Below the pieces are notes generated by a model. The model searched no databases. It was given only the letters and a program-made list of their open reading frames with translations, and had not been told where the DNA came from. A stretch of DNA of 64,000 bases from CAJQLB01 sp041392065 (lineage in GTDB: Bacteria; Bacteroidota; Bacteroidia; Flavobacteriales; Flavobacteriaceae), in the NCBI GenBank assembly GCA_041392065.1, contig JAWKMU010000005.1, forward strand, positions 186,001 through 250,000, written 5' to 3'. How positions within the stretch are numbered: the stretch's first letter is position 1; every line of letters starts with the position of its first letter. A program made the position numbers and the translations under genes. This document shows, one piece after another, positions 9,796 through 18,627 of this stretch.

Positions 9796-9823
9796 AAAAA
9801 AAAACTCCACTATTTAAGTGGAG
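9796..9823 (-). terminator. Intrinsic terminator of clpC
   Basis: Read on the minus strand, a 7-bp stem (9817-9823 with 9805-9811) and 5-base loop are followed by nine T (A run at 9796-9804 on the plus strand). It lies 26 bases past the clpC stop. Confidence 0.85.
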
Positions 9824-9848
9824 CTTAAATATAATTTTTCAATCTTAT

Positions 9849-12398
9849 TTACGAATTAGTTGGCTTTTCAGATGTTTTTATACTAATATTAAGTTCTGTA
9901 GCATCTTTATCAATATCCATACTGATAACATCACCTTCATGAATTTTTGAAGTAATTATCTCTTCGGCAAGAGCATCTTCTATATATTTCTGTATAGCAC
10001 GTTTTAAAGGTCTTGCACCATATTGTTGATCAAATCCTTTATCAGCAATAAACTCCTTTGCTTTTTTACTTAATTTTAGTGTATAACCAAGGTCTTTTAT
10101 TCTTTCTATTAACTTTTCCAGTTCTATGTCAATGATTAAGTTAATGTGCTCTTTCTCAAGTGTATTGAACACAACTACATCATCGATTCTATTTAAAAAC
10201 TCAGGTGCAAACGCTTTTTTAAGTGCATTTTCAATGATACCTCTTGCATTATCAGAAGCTTGCGATTTTTGCGCTGAAGTACCAAAGCCAACGCCTGTTC
10301 CAAAATCTTTTAGTTTTCTGGCTCCAATATTTGAAGTCATGATGATGATAGTATTACTAAAATCTATTTTTCTTCCAAGGCTATCTGTTAAGAAACCATC
10401 ATCAAGCACCTGAAGTAGCATATTAAAGACATCAGGATGAGCCTTTTCTATCTCGTCAAGAAGAACTACTGCATAGGGTTTGCGTCTTATTTTTTCGGTT
10501 AATTGTCCACCTTCTTCATAACCAACATATCCTGGAGGAGCACCAATAAGTCTTGAAATCGCAAATTTTTCCATGTATTCACTCATATCAATTCTTACAA
10601 GAGCATCTTCGCTATCAAAGAGTTCACGAGCCAAAACCTTTGCTAATTGGGTTTTACCAACTCCTGTTTGTCCTAAGAATATAAAAGAGCCTATTGGTTT
10701 GTTTGGATCTTTAAGACCTGCACGATTACGTTGTATCGCTTTTACAACTTTAGCAACAGCTTCGTCTTGACCTATAACTTTACCTTTAATAAGTTCAGGT
10801 AATTTTGCAAGCTTATTACTTTCGGTTTGCGCTATTCTATTTACAGGAATTCCAGTCATCATAGAAACTACATCAGCAACGTTATCTTCAGTAACAGTTT
10901 CACGATGTTGCTTAGAATCTTCTTCCCATTTTTGCTGAGCTTCAGCTAAGCTTTTTTCCAATCTTTTTTCATCATCACGAAGCTTTGCAGCCTCTTCATA
11001 TTTTTGTTTTTTAACAACAGTATTTTTGGTTTCCCTTACAGCTTCAAGTTGCTCCTCAAGTTCTAAAATTTGTTTTGGAACATCAATATTAGTAATATGA
11101 ACACGTGAGCCAGCTTCATCTAAAGCATCGATAGCTTTATCAGGTAAAAAGCGTTCTGTCATGTAACGGCTTGTTAGTTTTACACAGGCTTCAATGGCTT
11201 CAGGTGTGTATTCTACATTGTGATGATCTTCGTATTTGGTCTTAATATTATTAAGTATTTCAATGGTTTCGGCAATAGAAGTAGGCTCTACAATTACCTT
11301 TTGAAAACGACGCTCTAAGGCACCATCTTTTTCTATATACTGTCTGTACTCATCTAATGTTGTAGCTCCTATACACTGAATTTCACCTCTTGCTAACGCT
11401 GGTTTGAACATATTAGAAGCATCTAAACTTCCTGTTGCACCACCAGCACCAACAATGGTATGTATTTCATCTATGAATAGGATAATATCATCATTTTTTT
11501 CGAGTTCATTCATTACAGCCTTCATTCTTTCCTCAAACTGTCCTCTATATTTGGTGCCAGCGACTAAGCTTGCTAAATCCAACGTTACAACACGTTTATT
11601 AAACAGTATACGTGACACTTTTCGTTTAACGATTCGCTCTGCTAATCCTTCTGCAATGGCAGATTTACCAACTCCAGCTTCACCAATCAGAAGAGGATTG
11701 TTCTTTTTACGTCTACTTAAAATTTGAGAGACTCGTTGTATTTCTTTTTCTCTGCCAACAACAGGGTCTAATTTTCCTTCTTCTGCTAAAGCGGTTAAAT
11801 CTCTACCGAAATTATCTAAAACAGGTGTTTTTGATTTTTTAGTGCCTTTACTGCTAGATTGCCCAAATGGATTCTCTTTTGTATTTTCCTCTGCAGCCGA
11901 ATCTTCATCGGAAAAAGATTCTGCTTTAGGAGATTCGATATAATCGTCTTCGTTTGTGATCATATGCTTAAACTGTTCTTTAACATTGTCATAATCAACT
12001 TTTAGTTTGTTTAACAACTTGGTTGTTGGGTCATTTTCATTTCTTAAAATACAAAGCAGTAAATGTGCAGTATTTATAGAAGAACTTTGAAAAAGTTTAG
12101 CCTCTAAAAATGTTGTTTTTAAAGCACGTTCTGCTTGCCTTGTTAAGTGCAGATTTTTCTTTTCGTTTGAAGAAAAAGAAGTATTAGGATTAGCTGGACT
12201 TAAAATTTCAACTTTTCGCCTCAAATGGTTCAAATCAATTTCAAGCGCAGACAAAATATCTATTGCCTTGCCATTGCCATCTCGAAGCAATCCAAGCATT
12301 AAATGCTCAGTGCCAATAAAATCATGACCCAAGCGCAATGCTTCCTCTTTGCTATAAGCAATAACATCCTTAACTCTTGGTGAAAAATTATCGTCCAT
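9849..12398 (-). CDS. clpC: ATP-dependent Clp protease ATP-binding subunit ClpC
   Basis: This AAA+ unfoldase feeds proteins to ClpP in the cytoplasm. The 849-residue protein has the full ClpC layout. Two Clp-N repeats span about residues 1-145 (GHDFIGTEHLMLGLLRDG). A polar acidic linker follows. NBD1 has Walker A GEAGVGKSAIAEG near residue 240 and Walker B IILFIDEIHTIVGAG. A UVR-type coiled-coil insert lies at about 445-480 (KKQKYEEAAKLRDDEK). NBD2 has Walker A GQTGVGKTQLAK near 575 and DEIEKAHPDVFN, followed by the C-terminal D2-small domain. The middle insert distinguishes it from ClpA and ClpB. It is transcribed divergently from gyrA across a 259-base gap and has its own terminator. Confidence 0.95.
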   Translation of the reverse strand: MDDNFSPRVKDVIAYSKEEALRLGHDFIGTEHLMLGLLRDGNGKAIDILSALEIDLNHLRRKVEILSPANPNTSFSSNEKKNLHLTRQAERALKTTFLEAKLFQSSSINTAHLLLCILRNENDPTTKLLNKLKVDYDNVKEQFKHMITNEDDYIESPKAESFSDEDSAAEENTKENPFGQSSSKGTKKSKTPVLDNFGRDLTALAEEGKLDPVVGREKEIQRVSQILSRRKKNNPLLIGEAGVGKSAIAEGLAERIVKRKVSRILFNKRVVTLDLASLVAGTKYRGQFEERMKAVMNELEKNDDIILFIDEIHTIVGAGGATGSLDASNMFKPALARGEIQCIGATTLDEYRQYIEKDGALERRFQKVIVEPTSIAETIEILNNIKTKYEDHHNVEYTPEAIEACVKLTSRYMTERFLPDKAIDALDEAGSRVHITNIDVPKQILELEEQLEAVRETKNTVVKKQKYEEAAKLRDDEKRLEKSLAEAQQKWEEDSKQHRETVTEDNVADVVSMMTGIPVNRIAQTESNKLAKLPELIKGKVIGQDEAVAKVVKAIQRNRAGLKDPNKPIGSFIFLGQTGVGKTQLAKVLARELFDSEDALVRIDMSEYMEKFAISRLIGAPPGYVGYEEGGQLTEKIRRKPYAVVLLDEIEKAHPDVFNMLLQVLDDGFLTDSLGRKIDFSNTIIIMTSNIGARKLKDFGTGVGFGTSAQKSQASDNARGIIENALKKAFAPEFLNRIDDVVVFNTLEKEHINLIIDIELEKLIERIKDLGYTLKLSKKAKEFIADKGFDQQYGARPLKRAIQKYIEDALAEEIITSKIHEGDVISMDIDKDATELNISIKTSEKPTNS

Positions 12399-12657
12399 AA
12401 AATAAGCCTTTCTGCATTAAAAATAGTAAAAACAAGGTAATTAATTCAAAAACCATACCTTAAATCGACTATATGGTGCTAATAGACAAAAAAATCATTA
12501 TAAAATCAAAATTTTTTAAAGTATAGTTATTAACGAAAAAAGCACTAATTATTGTTGATAAAATGCTTCAAAAAATAATGCTAAATCTAAGCTAACACTA
12601 ACAAAATACTTATATTAGCTCGATTTATAAACCTACAAATACAAATACAATTTATTT

Positions 12658-15177
12658 ATGATAGAAGGAGAAAAACTCATTCCAATAAATATTGAAGATG
12701 AAATGAAATCAGCTTACATTGATTACTCAATGTCAGTCATTGTGTCACGTGCTCTGCCAGATGTTAGAGATGGTTTAAAGCCAGTGCACAGACGTGTTCT
12801 GTATGGAATGCATGAGTTGGGAGTAAAGTCTAACACAGCACATAAAAAATCAGCAAGAATTGTTGGTGAAGTACTTGGTAAATATCATCCACATGGAGAC
12901 ACTTCGGTTTACGATACAATGGTTCGTATGGCACAAGAGTGGAGTTTGCGCTACATGCTTGTTGATGGTCAAGGTAACTTTGGTTCTATTGATGGTGATA
13001 GTCCTGCTGCAATGCGTTATACAGAAGCAAGGATGCGTAAAATATCTGAAGACATGTTGGCAGATATTGATAAAGAAACTGTAGACCATAAGCTAAATTT
13101 TGACGATACACTACAGGAACCTACAGTATTGCCAACGAGAATTCCAGGACTTTTGGTTAATGGCGCTTCAGGTATTGCTGTTGGTATGGCTACCAATATG
13201 CCTCCACATAATTTATCTGAAGTTGTAGATGGTACCATAGCTTATATAGATAATAATGAAATTGAAATTGATGAGCTCATTACTCATGTTAAAGCTCCAG
13301 ATTTTCCAACAGGAGGTATTATTTATGGTTATGATGGAGTTAGAGAAGCTTTCAGAACTGGACGAGGACGAATTGTTTTGCGTGGAAAAGCCAGTGTAGA
13401 AGAAGTACAAGGTAGAGAATGCATTATTGTAACTGAAATTCCTTATCAAGTTAACAAGGCAGAAATGATAAAAAAGACTGCTGATATTATAAATGAAAAG
13501 AAACTTGAAGGAATTTCTACTATAAGAGATGAATCAGATAGAAACGGAATGCGTATTGTTTATGTTTTAAAACGAGATGCCATACCAAATATAGTGCTTA
13601 ATAAACTATATAAATATACTGCGCTACAATCATCTTTTAGCGTTAACAATATAGCACTTGTAAAAGGTAGACCAGAATTATTGAACCTTAAAGACATGAT
13701 TCATCACTTTGTTGATCATCGTCATGAAGTAGTTGTAAGAAGAACTACTTATGAGTTACGTAAAGCTGAAGAACGCGCTCATATTCTTGAAGGACTTATT
13801 ATAGCTTCCGATAATATTGATGAAGTCATAGCGCTTATTCGTGCTTCAGCAAATGCTGACGAAGCAAGGCAGAAATTAATGGATAGGTTTGAGTTAACCG
13901 AAATACAGGCCAAAGCGATTGTTGAAATGCGTTTGCGCCAGCTTACAGGATTAGAGCAAGATAAATTAAGAGCTGAGTACGAAGAATTAATGAGAACCAT
14001 TGAAGACTTAAAAGATATTCTTGATAAGAAAGAACGTCGAATGGATATCATTAAGCAAGAGCTCATAGAAGTCAAAGAAAAATATGGTGATGAGCGTCGT
14101 TCAACTATTGAATATGCAGGAGGAGATTTAAGTATAGAAGATATGATTCCAGATGAAAAAGTTGTAATTACAATCTCTCATGCTGGTTACATTAAGCGAA
14201 CATCTTTGTCAGAATATAAAACTCAAAATAGAGGAGGAGTTGGTCAAAAAGCTTCAACGACTCGAAATGAAGACTTTTTAGAGCATCTATTTGTTGGTAC
14301 AAACCATCAATACATGCTATTTTTTACTCAAAAAGGAAAATGTTTCTGGATGCGTGTTTACGAGATTCCAGAAGGAAGCAAAACCTCTAAAGGTAGAGCA
14401 ATACAAAATCTTATTAATATTGAGCAAGATGATAAAGTTAAGGCATTTATCTGTACTCAAGATTTAAAAGATGAAGACTATATCAATAGTCATTACGTAA
14501 TTATGGCTACTAAAAAAGGTCAGGTTAAAAAAACTTCTTTAGAGCAATATTCAAGACCAAGAACAAATGGTATTAATGCCATTACCATTAAAGAAGACGA
14601 TGAGTTGCTTGAAGCCAAATTAACAACAGGCGAAAGTCAAGTTATGTTAGCCTTACGTTCTGGAAAAGCCATACGCTTTGAAGAAGCCAAAACAAGACCT
14701 ATGGGAAGAAGTGCTTCAGGTGTAAGAGGGATTACTCTCGCTAACGAAAAAACTGATGAAGTTGTTGGTATGATTGCAGTAGATGATATGGAGAGTGACA
14801 TCTTAGTTGTTTCAGAAAATGGATATGGAAAACGCTCAAGCCTTGAAGACTATAGAATTACCAATCGTGGAGGAAAAGGAGTAAAAACTATTTCTATTAC
14901 AGAAAAAACAGGTAACTTAGTAGCTATAAAAAATGTTAGTGATTCAGATGATTTAATGATTATTAATAAATCAGGAATCGCAATACGTATGGCAGTTGAA
15001 GACTTAAGAGTAATGGGAAGAGCTACTCAAGGTGTAAAATTAATAAACCTAAAAGGTAACGACTCTATTGCTGCAGTTGCTAAGGTAATGCACGATGAAG
15101 ATGATGTTGATGAAACAGAAGCTGATGAAAATAATGGCATAACTCTTGATAATTCGATTGACGAAAATAACAATTAA
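12658..15177 (+). CDS. gyrA: DNA gyrase subunit A
   Basis: GyrA cuts and rejoins DNA so that gyrase can introduce negative supercoils. The 839-residue protein starts with the winged-helix and tower region (YIDYSMSVIVSRALPDVRDG). The quinolone-resistance region reads HPHGDTSVYD; Thr82 is at the position of E. coli Ser83, and the Asp four residues on is retained. The catalytic tyrosine is Tyr121 in AAMRYTEAR. The C-terminal beta-pinwheel includes a gyrase-box-like TNRGGKG, and the tail is acidic and Asn-rich. The ATG at 12658 gives the normal family start. The protein is GyrA rather than ParC by its long pinwheel and gyrase-box motif. A TPR gene begins 19 bases downstream. Confidence 0.96.
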   Translation: MIEGEKLIPINIEDEMKSAYIDYSMSVIVSRALPDVRDGLKPVHRRVLYGMHELGVKSNTAHKKSARIVGEVLGKYHPHGDTSVYDTMVRMAQEWSLRYMLVDGQGNFGSIDGDSPAAMRYTEARMRKISEDMLADIDKETVDHKLNFDDTLQEPTVLPTRIPGLLVNGASGIAVGMATNMPPHNLSEVVDGTIAYIDNNEIEIDELITHVKAPDFPTGGIIYGYDGVREAFRTGRGRIVLRGKASVEEVQGRECIIVTEIPYQVNKAEMIKKTADIINEKKLEGISTIRDESDRNGMRIVYVLKRDAIPNIVLNKLYKYTALQSSFSVNNIALVKGRPELLNLKDMIHHFVDHRHEVVVRRTTYELRKAEERAHILEGLIIASDNIDEVIALIRASANADEARQKLMDRFELTEIQAKAIVEMRLRQLTGLEQDKLRAEYEELMRTIEDLKDILDKKERRMDIIKQELIEVKEKYGDERRSTIEYAGGDLSIEDMIPDEKVVITISHAGYIKRTSLSEYKTQNRGGVGQKASTTRNEDFLEHLFVGTNHQYMLFFTQKGKCFWMRVYEIPEGSKTSKGRAIQNLINIEQDDKVKAFICTQDLKDEDYINSHYVIMATKKGQVKKTSLEQYSRPRTNGINAITIKEDDELLEAKLTTGESQVMLALRSGKAIRFEEAKTRPMGRSASGVRGITLANEKTDEVVGMIAVDDMESDILVVSENGYGKRSSLEDYRITNRGGKGVKTISITEKTGNLVAIKNVSDSDDLMIINKSGIAIRMAVEDLRVMGRATQGVKLINLKGNDSIAAVAKVMHDEDDVDETEADENNGITLDNSIDENNN

Positions 15178-15196
15178 CACTTTAAACTATATTAAA

Positions 15197-16471
15197 ATGA
15201 AAAGAATAGTTGTACTGAGCTTTGCTTTTATGATAGGAGCGATCTCTTATGCACAAAAGAAAGAATTAAAAGAAGCAGAAAAAGCTATAAAAGACAATAA
15301 TTTTGCTGATGCTAAATCACTGATTTCGCAAGCTGAATCTATGATGTCTGCTATGGACGATAAAGAAAAAGCAAAATTTTATTTTTTAAAAGGACAAGCA
15401 TTGTACGCTAATGGAACAGGAAGTGATTCAGATGTTTCAGAAGCTTTAAAGAATTTTCAAATGCTTCGTGATACTGAAAAATCAAGTGGTAAAATGGTTT
15501 ATACAGATGATGTAAACGCTATGAATGCCACAATGACAAACGATTTTATAAGTAAAGCTCAAAATGCTTTAGAGCAAAAAAACTATGAAGTGTCCTACAA
15601 GAATTTTGAAAATGCATATATGACTTCACCCCAAGACACTTTGTATTTATACAATGCTGCTTTACTAGCTACTTCAAATCAAAGTTATGATGAAGCTATT
15701 AGTATGTTTAAAAAGCTTCAAGATATGGGCTATACAGGAATTAGTACTGAATACTTAGCTACTGAAACTGAGTCTGGCGAAGAACAAGCATTTCCAACAG
15801 CAGCTCTTAGAGATATTTCAATAAAAGCTGGAACACACACTAATGCTCGTAACAAAAAAAGCGAATCTAAAGTTGGAGATATTGCTAAAAACATAGCACT
15901 TATTTACATAGAAAATGGTGAAACTGACAAGGCTTTAGCATCAATAGATGCCGCAAAAGCATCAAATCCTAAAGATTTTAATCTTCTTGTAGCTGAAGCT
16001 AACGTACGTTATAAGCTAGGTCAAATGGATGAATACAAAAAATTAATTAGCCAAGCATTAAGCTTAGAACCTAATAATATTGATTTATTATTTAATTTAG
16101 GAGTTGTAGCTGCTGAGGCTAATGATATTGCTGAGGCTAAGTCTTATTATGATCAAGCAATTAAGCTAGATCCTACTTACACTAGAGCTTATATGAATAT
16201 GGCTGCTTTGATTCTAGATCAAGAACAGGCTATTATTGATGAGATGAATGGATTAGGAACTTCTGCAGCAGAAAATAAAAAGTACGATGAATTAAAAGAA
16301 AAGCGTACACAACTTTATAAGGAATCAATTCCATATTTAAAATCTGCTTTTGAGAATGACCCAAAAAATATCGCTGCTGCTAGAACGCTAATGAATATTT
16401 ACAGTCAAATAGGTGACCAGCCAAATTTTCAGTTAATGAAAGCCAAGGTTGAAGAATTGGAAGGAAACTAA
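15197..16471 (+). CDS. Exported tetratricopeptide-repeat protein
   Basis: The protein has 424 residues from the ATG at 15197. A longer in-frame start at 15146 would overlap gyrA and hide the signal peptide, so I reject it. The N-terminus is a Sec signal (RIVVLSFAFMIGAISYAQ). TPR-like helical pairs follow across the protein, for example AEKAIKDNNFADAKSLISQA, the region around DEAISMFKKLQDMG, and a clear TPR at PNNIDLLFNLGVVAAEAND with AKSYYDQAIKLDPTYTRAYM. TPR arrays usually mediate protein-protein contacts; this one should act in the periplasm. It is likely co-transcribed with gyrA (19-base gap). The precise partner is not visible. Confidence 0.85.
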   Translation: MKRIVVLSFAFMIGAISYAQKKELKEAEKAIKDNNFADAKSLISQAESMMSAMDDKEKAKFYFLKGQALYANGTGSDSDVSEALKNFQMLRDTEKSSGKMVYTDDVNAMNATMTNDFISKAQNALEQKNYEVSYKNFENAYMTSPQDTLYLYNAALLATSNQSYDEAISMFKKLQDMGYTGISTEYLATETESGEEQAFPTAALRDISIKAGTHTNARNKKSESKVGDIAKNIALIYIENGETDKALASIDAAKASNPKDFNLLVAEANVRYKLGQMDEYKKLISQALSLEPNNIDLLFNLGVVAAEANDIAEAKSYYDQAIKLDPTYTRAYMNMAALILDQEQAIIDEMNGLGTSAAENKKYDELKEKRTQLYKESIPYLKSAFENDPKNIAAARTLMNIYSQIGDQPNFQLMKAKVEELEGN

Positions 16472-16492
16472 TATTATACACTTTATATTATA

Positions 16493-16524
16493 AAAAAATG
16501 CCACTTTTAAAAGTGGCATTTTTT
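16493..16524. terminator. Bidirectional intrinsic terminator
   Basis: A perfect 32-base palindrome centred between 16508 and 16509 has A residues on its left flank and T residues on its right. It can end the TPR transcript (plus) and the NlpC/P60 transcript (minus), which converge here. Confidence 0.9.
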
Positions 16525-16540
16525 GTATGTGAAATAGAGC

Positions 16541-17290
16541 TTAGATAATCTTTTTTATTACCCTTAGTTTATGAGTATGGATGTTTTTTTCTGAATTATA
16601 AATACCTGAATGATCCAATCTATCAATACGTACTTTTCCATGAGCATGTATTATATAGTTATCTTCCATAATAATACCAACATGAACTATGTCTCCATCA
16701 GCATTATCAAAAAAAGCTAAATCTCCTGGCTCACTTTCTTCAATAAAACTTAGTGCTTCTCCTTGTGTAGCTTGTAAAGAGGCATCTCTAAGTAATTTAT
16801 GGCCATTTAATTTATAAACCATTTGAGTAAATCCCGAACAATCAATACCAAAAGGGGTTTTTCCTCCCCAAAGATATGGTGCGTTTAAATATAAAAAAGC
16901 AGTTTTAACAATTTCTGATTTTGGATTTACAACAGATGTTGTATTACCATCATGAGAATGATTTAATAACGATAATCCATTTAATGACGAGCCTATTGGA
17001 ATTGGGTAAAGCTGTTTATTATTATCTTCGACAAACTCAACTAAATCAGTAGACAAAATTGGTTTTGAATTGGCAATATCATCATAATCTTCTTTTTCAA
17101 TAAAAATAAACTGCTTATTGTCAATCCAACCTTCATATTTATCAAAAGCCAACCGTATTTTGCTCCATTTTTTTCTATGTTCGGTTACTTTAAACACTTC
17201 TCCATAAAGAACCTGAGATACAAGTTCACTTTTGTCTGAAGGCTCAAAGCGTATAGGAACAATACTTAATTGGCAAATTCCGTATTGCAT
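16541..17290 (-). CDS. NlpC/P60 (C40) cell-wall peptidase with N-terminal SH3-like domain
   Basis: The 249-residue enzyme probably cleaves gamma-D-glutamyl-diamino acid bonds in muropeptides. The first 75 residues form a bacterial SH3-like region (PIRFEPSDKSELVSQVLYGE, WSKIRLAFDKYEGWID). The NlpC/P60 domain follows, with the catalytic Cys in FGIDCSGFTQMVY and the His in GDIVHVGIIMEDNYIIHAHG. There is no clear signal peptide, which fits a cytoplasmic recycling role like YkfC-type enzymes. It lies five bases downstream of the thiolase gene on the same strand, so the two are probably co-transcribed despite unrelated roles. Confidence 0.88.
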   Translation of the reverse strand: MQYGICQLSIVPIRFEPSDKSELVSQVLYGEVFKVTEHRKKWSKIRLAFDKYEGWIDNKQFIFIEKEDYDDIANSKPILSTDLVEFVEDNNKQLYPIPIGSSLNGLSLLNHSHDGNTTSVVNPKSEIVKTAFLYLNAPYLWGGKTPFGIDCSGFTQMVYKLNGHKLLRDASLQATQGEALSFIEESEPGDLAFFDNADGDIVHVGIIMEDNYIIHAHGKVRIDRLDHSGIYNSEKNIHTHKLRVIKKII

Positions 17291-17295
17291 AAAAA

Positions 17296-18474
17296 TTAAT
17301 TACGTTCTACTACAATCGCTGAAGCACCACCACCACCATTACAAATAGCTGCAGCACCAATTTTTGCATTATTTTGTTCTAATACACTAAGCAACGTTAT
17401 AATTATTCTGGCTCCAGAACATCCTAAAGGATGTCCAAGTGAAACTGCACCACCATTTACGTTTACTTTGTTATCATTTAAGCCTAAAATTTTCATATTA
17501 GCTAAACCAACTACCGAAAAAGCTTCGTTAAACTCAAAATAATCTACATCATTAATTGATATATTGGCTTTTGCCAGTGCTTTTGGTAAAGCTTTTGCTG
17601 GAGCCGTAGTAAACCATTTTGGTTCTTGAGCAGCATCAGCATAACCCTTTATAGTAGCAATAGGATTTAAACCAAGTTCATTTGCTTTTTCTTTACTCAT
17701 TAACACCATCGCTGCAGCACCATCATTAATTGTAGAGGCATTTGCAGCTGTTACAGTTCCATCTTTTGTAAAAGCTGGACGCAAGGTTGGTATTTTATCC
17801 ATTCTCACATTTGTGTACTCTTCATCTTTACTAACAATTATAGGTTCTCCACGACGTTGTAGTACTTCAACAGGGACAACTTCATTATCAAACTTACCTG
17901 AATTCCAAGCAGCAGTAGAGCGCTCATAAGATTGTATTGCATAAGCATCTTGGTCTTCTCTTGTAAACTTGTATTCCGTTGCGCAAGCATCAGCACAAAC
18001 TCCCATAGCATTACCATCGTAAACATCAACTAATCCATCTTTTTGCATTCCGTCTTCTAAAGCAGTTGGTCCAAATTTTGTTCCTGTACGAGCATGAAAG
18101 TAATGAGGAATTAAACTCATATTTTCCATACCACCAGCAACAATAATATTTGCATCTCCTAAGGCAATTGATTGAGCAGCTTGCATAACGGTTTTCATTC
18201 CAGAGGCACAAACTTTATTGATAGTGGTGCAAGGAACAGTATCTGGAATACCAGCATAAATAGCTGCTTGTCTTGCAGGAGCTTGACCTGTACCAGCTTG
18301 TACAACATTTCCCATAAGGACTTCATCAACCAAACTTGCATCTAATTTTATTTTATCTAAAGCACCTTTTATTGCTATTGCGCCCAATTTTGGTGCTGGT
18401 ATTGTTGATAATGACCCTAAAAAACTTCCAATAGGTGTTCTTGCCATAGAGACGATAACCACTTCCTTGCTCAT
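17296..18474 (-). CDS. Acetyl-CoA C-acyltransferase (thiolase)
   Basis: This thiolase forms or cleaves beta-ketoacyl-CoA, for example acetoacetyl-CoA. The 392-residue length is typical of the biosynthetic and degradative family. The nucleophile is Cys89 in KVCASGMKTVM. The second active-site block is GGAVSLGHPLGCSGAR, and the C-terminal one is AICNGGGGASAIV, supplying the base Cys. The start MSKEVVIVSMARTPIG is standard. By sequence alone acetyl-CoA acetyltransferase (AtoB-like) and FadA-like enzymes are hard to separate; the absence of a fadB neighbour slightly favours AtoB-like. A TAATTTTG -7-like element on the minus strand (18502-18509) is a possible promoter part. Confidence 0.9.
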   Translation of the reverse strand: MSKEVVIVSMARTPIGSFLGSLSTIPAPKLGAIAIKGALDKIKLDASLVDEVLMGNVVQAGTGQAPARQAAIYAGIPDTVPCTTINKVCASGMKTVMQAAQSIALGDANIIVAGGMENMSLIPHYFHARTGTKFGPTALEDGMQKDGLVDVYDGNAMGVCADACATEYKFTREDQDAYAIQSYERSTAAWNSGKFDNEVVPVEVLQRRGEPIIVSKDEEYTNVRMDKIPTLRPAFTKDGTVTAANASTINDGAAAMVLMSKEKANELGLNPIATIKGYADAAQEPKWFTTAPAKALPKALAKANISINDVDYFEFNEAFSVVGLANMKILGLNDNKVNVNGGAVSLGHPLGCSGARIIITLLSVLEQNNAKIGAAAICNGGGGASAIVVERN

Positions 18475-18579
18475 TTATAATGTGTTTATAATTTGATGTT
18501 GCAAAATTAATCAAAATTTAGAAGAAAATAGTACCCTAAGCTTATTATCCTTATCAAGACTTTGCTAAGTTATTTTTAT

Positions 18580-18587
18580 TACTTTTG
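18580..18587 (+). promoter_or_regulatory. Candidate -7 element (TACTTTTG) before the 7TM-HD gene
   Basis: An exact TAnnTTTG match lies about 40 bases before the start codon at 18628. The nearest upstream TTTG (18561-18564) is only 15 bases away, so the -33 element is imperfect. Confidence 0.35.
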
Positions 18588-18627
18588 ATGTTACCTAACT
18601 AACTTTGTATAGCCCTACATTATTTAA